Shown one piece after another: positions 1 to 6,345 of a DNA stretch of 6,713 nucleotides. The DNA comes from Candidatus Omnitrophota bacterium. GTDB taxonomy: Bacteria > Omnitrophota > Gorgyraeia > Gygaellales > Profunditerraquicolaceae. The position numbers and the translations under genes are program-made. The notes below the pieces were generated by a model. That model was not told where the DNA came from. It saw only the letters and a list, made by a program, of their open reading frames with translations, and did no database searches. The stretch spans positions 1 through 6,713 of the forward strand of contig JAQTMD010000083.1 of assembly GCA_028714595.1 (NCBI GenBank). Reading direction: 5' to 3'. How positions within the stretch are numbered: position 1 is the first letter of the stretch; every line of letters starts with the position of its first letter.

Positions 1-1
1 C

Positions 2-577
2 ACCAAGTTCCATATGGAGCTCGAAGTCTCCAAGGGCCGCGGCTATGTGACGCAGGAGCTCAATAAGAAGGAAGACCAGGCCGCCGGCGTCATTCCCGTG
101 GACTCGATATTCTCGCCCGTAAAAAAGGTGAATTTTTTCGTCGAGAACACCCGCGTGGGACAGCGTACCGATTACGACAAGCTCGTACTTGAAGTCACCA
201 CCAACGGTGCCATTACGCCGAAAGACGCGCTGCTCTACGCTTCCAACATCTTCCAGCGTCACCTCGACATCTTCGTCAATTTCGGCCAGCTGCCCGAGGA
301 AGAGATGGAGGAGCCCGAGATGACCCAGGAAGAAGTGGCGCTGTACGAGAAGCTGCGCCTGCCGATCTCGGAGCTTGAGCTTTCCGTGCGCAGTTCGAAC
401 TGCCTGCGTGAAGCGAGCATCCGCACGATCGCAGACCTCGTAAAAAAGTCCGAGGACGAGATGCTCGGTTTCAAGAACTTCGGCAAAAAATCCCTCAGTG
501 AGATCAAGCAGCTGCTCGTGGGCATGGGGTTGTCTCTGGGCATGCCCATCGACGCAAAAAAGCTCAAGAAAGGATAA
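2..577 (+). CDS. rpoA: DNA-directed RNA polymerase subunit alpha, 5'-truncated
   Basis: This is the C-terminal 191 residues of RpoA, the subunit whose dimer nucleates RNA polymerase assembly and whose C-terminal domain binds UP elements and activators. The frame is open to the window edge, so the ATG at 14 is an internal Met; compared with about 330 residues in E. coli, roughly 130-140 N-terminal residues lie upstream. Visible first is the end of the N-terminal domain, including the GRGYV segment and a stretch ending FQRHLDIFVNFG. An acidic linker (EEEMEEPEMTQEE) follows, then a complete C-terminal domain with VRSSNCL, matching the DNA-contacting R265/N268 region of E. coli, and FGKKSLSEIK, matching the second contact helix-hairpin. 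The protein ends in a short lysine-rich tail. rplQ follows after 15 bases, the standard bacterial order. Identification is by motif recognition and is secure. Confidence 0.97.
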   Translation, partial: TKFHMELEVSKGRGYVTQELNKKEDQAAGVIPVDSIFSPVKKVNFFVENTRVGQRTDYDKLVLEVTTNGAITPKDALLYASNIFQRHLDIFVNFGQLPEEEMEEPEMTQEEVALYEKLRLPISELELSVRSSNCLREASIRTIADLVKKSEDEMLGFKNFGKKSLSEIKQLLVGMGLSLGMPIDAKKLKKG

Positions 578-592
578 CCCACACGTTCGACT

Positions 593-1201
593 ATGAGACA
601 CGCCAAGCATAGATATTCGCTCAACCGTATTCCCTCGATCCGAAAGGCGCTTCTGGTAAGCACGGCAAAGAACCTTTTGACCTACCAGCGCATCAGGACC
701 ACGCTCGTCCGGGCCAAGGCGACCCGGCAGCTGGTCGAAAAGCTGATCTCGATGGGAAAACGTAATACCGTAGCCGACCGCCGACGCGCATTCTCGCTTC
801 TCGGCGACCACAAGATCGTCAGCCTCCTTTTCGACGACATCGCCCCGCGGTTCAAGGAACACGCCGGCGGCTCGACGCGTATCCTGCACCTCGGCAGGCG
901 GCGCGGCGACGACGCCTCGATGGTGCTCTTTGAGCTCACCGCAGTCAAGGAACCGCCGAGAAAAACGAAACCCGAGAAGGAAAAAGAGGCAAAGCCGGTT
1001 TCTGAACCCCGTCCTGAAAAAGTCCAGGAAAAGGCCGTTGAAGAACCCGGGAAAGAAATACCCCCGGCCCCGAAGGAGAAGGAAAAGAAACCGCACGAAA
1101 GACGGTCGCCGGAGAGTCAGAGACAGGCTGCGAAAAAGCCCCCCAAGACGTTCTTCAGCGGCATCCGCAATATTTTCAAAAAGGAACGCGATTCCCTGTA
1201 A
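593..1201 (+). CDS. rplQ: Large-subunit ribosomal protein L17 (bL17) with long C-terminal extension
   Basis: bL17 is a component of the 50S subunit located near the exit-tunnel side. Residues 1-118 are the conserved core: it starts MRHAKHRYSLNR, continues with ALLVSTAKNLLTYQRIRTT, and ends TRILHLGRRRGDDASMVLFEL, all typical of the family. The chosen start matches the conserved MRH N-terminus. At 202 residues it is much longer than the usual roughly 115-130. The extra 84 residues (119-202) are low complexity with 18 Lys, 15 Glu and 14 Pro, then close with a short aromatic and basic segment (TFFSGIRNIFKK). No Shine-Dalgarno sequence lies at normal spacing; an AAAGGA motif is about 20 bases upstream, inside the end of rpoA, so translation may be coupled to rpoA. 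It sits 15 bases after rpoA and 26 before an aminotransferase gene. L17 identity is certain; the role of the tail is unknown. Confidence 0.97.
   Translation: MRHAKHRYSLNRIPSIRKALLVSTAKNLLTYQRIRTTLVRAKATRQLVEKLISMGKRNTVADRRRAFSLLGDHKIVSLLFDDIAPRFKEHAGGSTRILHLGRRRGDDASMVLFELTAVKEPPRKTKPEKEKEAKPVSEPRPEKVQEKAVEEPGKEIPPAPKEKEKKPHERRSPESQRQAAKKPPKTFFSGIRNIFKKERDSL
947..1198 (+). other. Lys/Glu/Pro-rich low-complexity extension of L17
   Basis: This stretch encodes residues 119-202 of L17, beyond the conserved fold. It is probably disordered: 47 of 84 residues are Lys, Glu or Pro, and there are almost no hydrophobic residues until residue 186. The final 17 residues contain two Phe, then Ile, Ile and Phe interleaved with basic residues, and could form a short amphipathic helix. 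Its reading frame is intact and ends in TAA, so it is part of the protein and not read-through into a second gene. No known domain is recognised. Confidence 0.85.
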
Positions 1202-1227
1202 AGCGCTCCGGGTCGCTCGATAAGCGT

Positions 1228-2403
1228 ATGAAAATCGACAGCCGTTTATCAGAACGTATCAGGAAGGTCAATCCCTCGCCGACCCTTTCCATCACCGCAA
1301 AGGCAAAGAAGCTCGTCCAGGAAGGCATAGACGTGGTATCCTTTGCCGCCGGCGAGCCCGATTTTGACACGCCCGACGTCATAAAAAAGGCTGCGAAGGA
1401 CGCGATTGACGCCGGTTTCACCAAGTATACGCCTACCACCGGCATCCCCGAACTTAAAAAACTCATCGCCGCAAAATTTCTGAAGGACAACGCCCTGACC
1501 TACGACGAGAGGCAGATCATCGTCTCCTGCGGGGCAAAACACTCCATCTTCAACGCGCTGTTCGTACTGGTCAATCCCAACGACGAGGTGCTGATACCCT
1601 CGCCCTACTGGGTCAGTTACCCTGAGATGGCCTACCTCTGCGGCGGGATCCCGAAATTCGTCAAGACCGACCCGGCAAATTCGTTCAAGATGACCGCCGA
1701 CGATCTTAAGAAGAATTGCAGTGCAAAGACCAAAGTCCTGATCCTCAACAGCCCGTCCAATCCCGCAGGGTGCGTCTACTCCAGAGAAGAGCTCGCCAAG
1801 ATCGCCGAGATCTGCGTCGCCCGGAAGATCCGCTGTATTTCCGACGAGATATACGAAAAGATAATCTTCGACCGCGAAAAACACGTTTCCATCGCGTCGT
1901 TGGGCAAACAGATCTGTGATCTGACCGTGACGGTCAACGGGCTTTCCAAGAGTCATTCCATGACCGGCTGGCGCATCGGTTACCTGGGGGCGCCGCAGGA
2001 TATCGCGCAGGCGATCTCCAATTTCCAGGACCATTCCACGTCCAACCCGACATCGATCTCCCAGAAAGCAGCGGTTGCAGCGCTTGCCATGCCGGATGCG
2101 TTCTCACGGATGATGTCCGAAGAGTTCGAAAAACGCCGCGATTACATCGTGAAACGCATACAGGGGATGCCGAAGTTCTCCTGCGTCGTGCCCCGGGGCG
2201 CATTCTATATCTTTTGCGACATCCGCCGGACCCGGGCCGATTCCCTGTCCTTCTGCGGCCGTTTACTCGACGAGCTCAGCATTGCGGCTATCCCCGGCAT
2301 CGCCTTCGGCAACGACGGGTTCGTGCGCTTCAGTTTTGCGACCTCGATGGAGCATATCTCAAAAGGCATGGACAGGCTCGAAGGCTGGCTGAAGAAGCTT
2401 TAA
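1228..2403 (+). CDS. aspC: Class I aminotransferase, aspartate aminotransferase type Ib
   Basis: A cytosolic PLP enzyme of 391 residues, most likely interconverting aspartate plus 2-oxoglutarate with oxaloacetate plus glutamate. Fold-type I landmarks are in order: the N-terminal substrate-binding segment with FAAGEPDFDTP, NSPSNPAG at 174-181 (Asn178 contacts the cofactor), SDEIYE at 205-210 (Asp206 pairs with the pyridine nitrogen, Tyr209 with the ring oxygen), GLSKSHSMTGWRIGY with Lys241 as Schiff-base lysine and Arg249 on the phosphate, and Arg367 in GFVRFSF for the alpha-carboxylate. Lys104 in GAKHSIFNA matches the lysine that class Ib enzymes such as that of Thermus use for the substrate side-chain carboxylate, which favours aspartate (established for that family; transfer here is inferred). 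Prephenate or glutamate as an additional substrate is possible. No good Shine-Dalgarno sequence is seen. It starts 26 bases after rplQ and ends 14 before the hydro-lyase large subunit. The link to isocitrate and malate dehydrogenases downstream fits an oxaloacetate/2-oxoglutarate role. Confidence 0.9.
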   Translation: MKIDSRLSERIRKVNPSPTLSITAKAKKLVQEGIDVVSFAAGEPDFDTPDVIKKAAKDAIDAGFTKYTPTTGIPELKKLIAAKFLKDNALTYDERQIIVSCGAKHSIFNALFVLVNPNDEVLIPSPYWVSYPEMAYLCGGIPKFVKTDPANSFKMTADDLKKNCSAKTKVLILNSPSNPAGCVYSREELAKIAEICVARKIRCISDEIYEKIIFDREKHVSIASLGKQICDLTVTVNGLSKSHSMTGWRIGYLGAPQDIAQAISNFQDHSTSNPTSISQKAAVAALAMPDAFSRMMSEEFEKRRDYIVKRIQGMPKFSCVVPRGAFYIFCDIRRTRADSLSFCGRLLDELSIAAIPGIAFGNDGFVRFSFATSMEHISKGMDRLEGWLKKL

Positions 2404-2417
2404 AACCATCGTATCCC

Positions 2418-3671
2418 ATGGGTATGACGATCGCTGAAAAAATCCTGAGCGCTCACGCGGGACGCAGGCTCCTGGCAGGGGACTTCGCCATCTGTAAAAT
2501 TGATTTCGCCTTCGGTCAGGACGGCACTTCAGCGATCATCATCGACCGGGTCAAGGACTTGAAACTCAAGCGTCTGGCCACGCCTTTTTGCATGGTCATC
2601 GACCACAGCGCGCCGTCGCCGAGCGAAGGGGTCTCGCGCGTCCATCAGAAGATGCGTTCGTTCAGCGCCGAGTTCGATGTCGGGCTTTTCGATGCCGGCT
2701 GCGGCGTCTGTCACCAGGTCATCCCCGAATCCGGCAGGATCCTTCCCGGAGACCTCGTACTCGGCGCAGATTCCCATACCTGTACGTATGGGGCGCTGGG
2801 GATCCTTGCGACGGGCGTCGGTTCAACGGACCTTGCCGTGGCGCTTGCAACCGGTAAGAACTGGTTCAAGGTCCCGGCGACCTACCGGATCACTGTCAAG
2901 GGCAGGCTGCCCCGCGGCGTCTATGCCAAAGACGTAATCCTGCACATCATCGGCTCGATCGGCGCAAACGGGGCTACCTACAAAGCAGTCGAATTCGACG
3001 GGCCCGTGATCGAAGGCCTGGATATGGACGCACGCATGACCATGTGTAATATGGTCGTGGAAATGGGCGCGAAAGCCGGCTTCATGCCGTGCGATGCAAA
3101 GACCGCTGCGTGGTTTAAGACGCGGCTTGCAAAAAAGAAAGAAATACGCTGTGTCAGGGCTGACCCCGGCGCCGTGTACGAAAAGACACTCGTCTTTGAC
3201 GTTTCTAAACTTGCCCCGCAGGTCTCGATCCCCCATAACGTCGATACCGTACGGCCCGCGACCGCTCTTTCGTCGGTGCGTATCAACGAGGCATACCTCG
3301 GCACCTGCACCAACGGCCGGCTCGCCGATTTGAAGGTCGCTGCCTCGTTCCTGGCAAAACGGCGCGTAGCACCGGGGGTGAGGATGATCGTTGCCGCTGC
3401 CTCGCGCGATATCTTTCAACAGGCCCTGAAACTCGGGTACGTCGACACTTTTGTCAAGGCAGGTGCCTGTGTGGTGGTGCCCGGCTGCGGCCCGTGCGTG
3501 GGCACGCATAACGGGGTCCCCGCAGACGGGGAGAACGTCATATCGACCGCGAACCGTAATTTCAAGGGCCGGATGGGTAATCCCAACGCCTTCATTTACC
3601 TTGCTTCACCGGCGACCGTTGCTGCTTCGGCGATCAAGGGCAGGATCGCCGATCCCAGAAAGCTGCTCTAA
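2418..3671 (+). CDS. leuC: Aconitase-family hydro-lyase large subunit (LeuC/HacA type)
   Basis: Large, iron-sulfur subunit of a two-protein hydro-lyase; 417 residues, the normal size of the LeuC type 2/HacA branch. Members act as 3-isopropylmalate dehydratase, homoaconitase or related enzymes. Key elements: DGT in the N-terminal region, CHQVIPESG, the substrate-site motif DSHTCTYGA at 118-126, and three [4Fe-4S] cysteines, Cys297 in GTCTNGR and Cys357 and Cys360 in PGCGPC. The start is set at ATG 2418, giving MGMTIAEKIL, a typical LeuC N-terminus; ATG 2424 is an alternative two codons later. The frame is open upstream to 2214, but that part overlaps the aminotransferase and reads as Arg-rich non-homologous sequence. 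No clear Shine-Dalgarno sequence precedes it. Its partner small subunit lies about 1.1 kb downstream, beyond pilT. No leuA or leuB is visible and the next dehydrogenase is isocitrate-type, so an aconitase or homoaconitase role is a serious alternative to leucine synthesis. The family is certain, the substrate is not. Confidence 0.9.
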   Translation: MGMTIAEKILSAHAGRRLLAGDFAICKIDFAFGQDGTSAIIIDRVKDLKLKRLATPFCMVIDHSAPSPSEGVSRVHQKMRSFSAEFDVGLFDAGCGVCHQVIPESGRILPGDLVLGADSHTCTYGALGILATGVGSTDLAVALATGKNWFKVPATYRITVKGRLPRGVYAKDVILHIIGSIGANGATYKAVEFDGPVIEGLDMDARMTMCNMVVEMGAKAGFMPCDAKTAAWFKTRLAKKKEIRCVRADPGAVYEKTLVFDVSKLAPQVSIPHNVDTVRPATALSSVRINEAYLGTCTNGRLADLKVAASFLAKRRVAPGVRMIVAAASRDIFQQALKLGYVDTFVKAGACVVVPGCGPCVGTHNGVPADGENVISTANRNFKGRMGNPNAFIYLASPATVAASAIKGRIADPRKLL

Positions 3672-3673
3672 TT

Positions 3674-3681
3674 GAGGAGGG
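3674..3681 (+). promoter_or_regulatory. Strong Shine-Dalgarno sequence of pilT
   Basis: GAGGAGGG lies just after the leuC stop, with GGAGG at 3676-3680 and 5 bases between it and the ATG at 3686. It fixes the pilT start. It is by far the best ribosome-binding site in the window; the other genes have weak, distant or overlapping signals. Confidence 0.85.
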
Positions 3682-3685
3682 AGTA

Positions 3686-4732
3686 ATGGAGATCCATGAA
3701 CTGTTATTACTGTGCGTCAAGAAACGCGCTTCAGACCTGCACCTGACCGAGCTCGAGCCTCCGATCCTGCGTATCGACGGCCGCCTGCACCGCACGGAGT
3801 TGCCGGGGATGACCCGCGACACGCTCAAAAAAATGATCTACGGGGTGCTCACGGACACCCAGAAGGAGATGTTTGAGCGTGATCTGGAGCTTGATTTTTC
3901 GCTCGCTCTTCCCGACCTTGACCGTTTCAGGGTCAATGTCCACTTGCAAAAGGGTGCGGTGGAAGCGGCGTTCCGCAGGATCCCCAAAGAGATACCGAGC
4001 ATCGAACAACTGGGGCTGCCCCCGGTATCGCTGGACCTGGCCCGCAAACCCAACGGCCTGGTGCTGTTGACCGGCCCGACGGGAGTGGGCAAGACGACGA
4101 CGCTGGCGGCGATGATAGACCTGATCAACAATGAACGCGAATGCCTGATCATAACCATCGAAGACCCCATCGAGTTCATCCACAAGAACAAAAAGGCGGT
4201 GATCAAACAGCGGGAGGTCTACCAGGACACGCATTCGTTCGCAGACGCGCTCCGGCACTGTCTTCGTCAGGACCCCAACATCATCATCGTGGGCGAGATG
4301 CGGGACCTTGAGACCATCTCCACGACTTTGACGGCCGCTGAAACCGGCCATCTGGTGTTTGCGACTCTGCATACACCCGACGCCCCGCAGACCGTTGAGC
4401 GCATCATAGACGTTTTCCCGCCGTACCAGCAGGCGCAGGTAAAACTGCAGCTTGCCGATTGTCTCCAGGGCGTCATTTCTCAGACCCTGATCCCGCATGC
4501 CTCGGGCCAGGGCCGGGTACTTGCCACCGAGATCATGATCGCCACTCCCGGTATCCGGAACCTCATCCGCGAGCAGGAGGTCGAGCAGATTCCGACGCTG
4601 ATGCAGACAGGCAGCCAATACGGCATGCGTACCATGGACAAGTGTCTCAAAGAGCTCTATTCCAAAGGCCTGATCACGCTCGATGCGGCAATGGCAAAAG
4701 TCAAGAATCCCGACGAGTTCAGGCAGTTGTAA
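3686..4732 (+). CDS. pilT: Type IV pilus retraction ATPase, PilT/PilU family
   Basis: Hexameric cytoplasmic ATPase that drives disassembly of type IV pili at the inner membrane, giving twitching motility or DNA uptake. It has 348 residues, as usual for PilT. An N-terminal PAS-like domain (residues about 1-110) starts with the family pattern ASDLHLTELEPPILRIDG. The ATPase core has Walker A GPTGVGKT at 130-137 (Lys136), the Asp box with Glu159-Asp160 in TIEDPIEF, Walker B IIIVGEMRD with Glu204, and the His box GHLVFATLHT with His222 and His229. GIRNLIRE at 289-296 is the PilT signature usually written AIRNLIRE and needed for retraction in studied homologues. No zinc-binding tetracysteine or long N-terminal domain is present, excluding PilB/GspE. 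It is translated from a strong Shine-Dalgarno sequence, 14 bases after leuC and 12 before leuD, thus separating two subunits of one enzyme. No other pilus genes are visible. PilU-like accessory activity cannot be excluded. Confidence 0.95.
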   Translation: MEIHELLLLCVKKRASDLHLTELEPPILRIDGRLHRTELPGMTRDTLKKMIYGVLTDTQKEMFERDLELDFSLALPDLDRFRVNVHLQKGAVEAAFRRIPKEIPSIEQLGLPPVSLDLARKPNGLVLLTGPTGVGKTTTLAAMIDLINNERECLIITIEDPIEFIHKNKKAVIKQREVYQDTHSFADALRHCLRQDPNIIIVGEMRDLETISTTLTAAETGHLVFATLHTPDAPQTVERIIDVFPPYQQAQVKLQLADCLQGVISQTLIPHASGQGRVLATEIMIATPGIRNLIREQEVEQIPTLMQTGSQYGMRTMDKCLKELYSKGLITLDAAMAKVKNPDEFRQL

Positions 4733-4744
4733 AGAAAGACGGCT

Positions 4745-5248
4745 ATGAAGATAAGCGGTCAGACTCTTAAACTCGGCGACAACATTAATACCGACTTTAT
4801 CATCTCGGGACGGTATAAATTCGCCATCACCGACATCAATGAGCTGGCAAAACACATTATGGAAGACATCGACCCCGGATTTGCCTCAAGGATCAAGCCG
4901 GGGGAGTCGATCATCGTGGCCGGCAGCAATTTCGGCATGGGGTCGAGCCGCGAGCAGGCCCCCCTGGTGATCAAGGCTGCCGGGGTAACTGCCGTGCTGG
5001 CAAAGTCTTTTGCCCGCATTTTCTTCCGCAACGCCTTTAATATCGGCCTGCTTTTGATCGAGACCGATACCGAACGCATCACAGAGGCTGACCGGCTCCA
5101 GATCGATATTGACGCCGGCACGGTCGAGGATACGACTGCGGGTATCACCCTGCCGGTTAAACCGCTGCCTGTGTTCATGCAGGAATTCCTGAAGGAAGGC
5201 GGGGTGATGAATTACCTTCAGAAACACGGAGAGCTTAAAATCTCATGA
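4745..5248 (+). CDS. leuD: Aconitase-family hydro-lyase small subunit (LeuD/HacB type)
   Basis: Swivelling small subunit that pairs with the LeuC-type subunit and supplies substrate-recognition residues; 167 residues, normal for the short LeuD/HacB branch. It starts MKISGQTLKLGDNINTDFI, a common N-terminus for the family. The GSSREQAP motif at 66-73 carries the conserved Ser and Arg of the active site, and KSFARIFFRNAFNIGL is the family's most conserved stretch. The loop thought to decide the substrate reads YKFAI at 24-28, where leucine-pathway enzymes usually have YL followed by small or hydrophobic residues. This odd loop, together with the neighbouring isocitrate dehydrogenase, leaves aconitate or homoaconitate as possible substrates. 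The upstream AAGAAAG is a weak ribosome-binding site. The stop overlaps the start of the next gene as ATGA, implying coupled translation. The family is certain; the substrate is open. Confidence 0.9.
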   Translation: MKISGQTLKLGDNINTDFIISGRYKFAITDINELAKHIMEDIDPGFASRIKPGESIIVAGSNFGMGSSREQAPLVIKAAGVTAVLAKSFARIFFRNAFNIGLLLIETDTERITEADRLQIDIDAGTVEDTTAGITLPVKPLPVFMQEFLKEGGVMNYLQKHGELKIS

Positions 5249-6330
5249 GCTACACGGTCACTCTTATTCCCGGAGACGGCATCGGTCCTGAAGTAGCCGA
5301 TGCGGCGGCACGCTGCATCGAAGCCACCGGCGTCAAGATTACGTGGGAAACTGCGCTTGCCGGCCAGTCCGCCCTTGATACGGTCGGCTCACTCCTGCCC
5401 GGCCAGACCCTTGACTCGATCAGGAAGAACAAGGTCTGCCTTAAAGGGCCGATCACCACGCCGATAGGAAAAGGTTTCCGTTCGGTCAATGTGGCCATCC
5501 GTCTTGAACTCGACCTGTACGCGTGCCTGAGACCTGCAAAGTCTTTCCAGGGCGTGCGCAGCCTCTATAAGGACATCGACCTGGTAGTCGTGCGGGAAAA
5601 CAGCGAAGACCTCTACGCCGGAATAGAATTTGAAGAAGGCAAACCCGAGACTGCGGGTCTTATCCGCCGGATCCAGCAGCTTTCCAAGAAGAACATCCGG
5701 CCCGACGCGGGCCTTTCCATCAAACCGATATCAAAGTTTGCCAGCGAGCGCATCGTGCGTTTCGCCTTCGAGTACGCACTCGCCAATAAACGCGCCAAGG
5801 TAACGGCAGTGACCAAGGCGAATATCATGAAATTTACCGACGGGCTGTTCCTTTCGGTTGCCCGCGAAGTCGCAGAGAAATACGAAGGCAGGGTGGCGTT
5901 CGAAGAGGCGCTGGTCGACAACATGTGCATGCAACTGGTCCAGAAACCGCACAATTACGACGTCCTGGTCTTACCCAACCTGTACGGGGATATCCTCTCC
6001 GATCTGTGCGCCGGCCTCATCGGCGGCCTGGGAATCGCCCCGGGGGCCAATATCGGAGACAATATCGCGGTGTTCGAGGCAGTGCACGGTTCAGCGCCCA
6101 AGTACGCGGGCCGGAACAAGGTTAACCCGACTGCCATGATCTCGTCGGGTATCCTTATGCTGCGTCACCTCAAGGAGATCAAAGCCGCAAACGCCCTCGA
6201 AACTGCCCTTGCGTCAGTCCTTGCCGAGGGCACATCAGTCACCTACGACCTGAAACCCCGTCGTGACGACCCGTCTGCCGTCGGCACGAAGGAAATGGCG
6301 GATGCCGTCATCGCCAAGATCAAACGATAA
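5245..6330 (+). CDS. icd: Isocitrate dehydrogenase, short form, probably NADP-linked
   Basis: Cytosolic metal-dependent beta-decarboxylating dehydrogenase, converting isocitrate to 2-oxoglutarate and CO2. It has 361 residues, closer to IPMDH and NAD-IDH than to the 416 of E. coli Icd. It opens with VTLIPGDGIGPEV. Substrate residues fit isocitrate: Ser80 and Asn82 in GFRSVNVAIR, then Arg86, Arg96, Arg117 and Tyr124 in VRENSEDLYAG; isopropylmalate and homoisocitrate enzymes lack the Ser-x-Asn pair. Lys191, and the metal-binding Asp225, Asp249 and Asp253, are present. In the coenzyme site, HGSAPKYAG gives Lys286 and Tyr287 with Val293, and Tyr334 follows in VTYD; these match E. coli K344, Y345, V351 and Y391, which favour NADP, whereas NAD enzymes usually have Asp-Ile at the first two positions. 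The E. coli R395 position is Pro338 without gaps, but Arg339 and Arg340 follow. Its ATGA start overlaps leuD, with GGAGAG about 11 bases upstream. Automatic annotation may call it NAD-dependent or LeuB. Confidence 0.88.
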   Translation: MSYTVTLIPGDGIGPEVADAAARCIEATGVKITWETALAGQSALDTVGSLLPGQTLDSIRKNKVCLKGPITTPIGKGFRSVNVAIRLELDLYACLRPAKSFQGVRSLYKDIDLVVVRENSEDLYAGIEFEEGKPETAGLIRRIQQLSKKNIRPDAGLSIKPISKFASERIVRFAFEYALANKRAKVTAVTKANIMKFTDGLFLSVAREVAEKYEGRVAFEEALVDNMCMQLVQKPHNYDVLVLPNLYGDILSDLCAGLIGGLGIAPGANIGDNIAVFEAVHGSAPKYAGRNKVNPTAMISSGILMLRHLKEIKAANALETALASVLAEGTSVTYDLKPRRDDPSAVGTKEMADAVIAKIKR

Positions 6331-6345
6331 GGTCCCTACGCCACC

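Noticed and set aside
1202..1227. Possible terminator hairpin (AGCG ... CGCT) after rplQ
   Set aside because: The stem is only about 4 base pairs and no T-run follows, so it does not support a terminator call.
1249..2034. Open frame on the - strand (261 codons) opposite the aminotransferase
   Set aside because: It lies wholly within a conserved enzyme gene in complementary frame; its product has no family features and no ribosome-binding context was evident.
2214..2417. In-frame upstream extension of the leuC reading frame inside the aminotransferase gene
   Set aside because: It overlaps conserved aminotransferase residues in another frame, encodes Arg/Pro-rich sequence, and homologues start at MGMTIAEKIL (2418).
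2823..3509. Open frame on the - strand (228 codons) opposite leuC
   Set aside because: Antisense shadow of the conserved Fe-S subunit; its His/Cys-rich look comes from the complementary codons.
3731..4855. Long open frame on the - strand (374 codons) opposite pilT and the start of leuD
   Set aside because: It is a shadow caused by GC-rich third positions. The + strand has unmistakable Walker and His-box motifs, and the antisense translation shows no recognisable domain and crosses a gene boundary.
5245..6330. Reading this gene as leuB (3-isopropylmalate dehydrogenase) or homoisocitrate dehydrogenase
   Set aside because: The Ser80-x-Asn82 pair with Arg86 and Arg96 is the isocitrate-type substrate signature; the IPMDH-type Leu-rich helix and the homoisocitrate-type segment are not seen.
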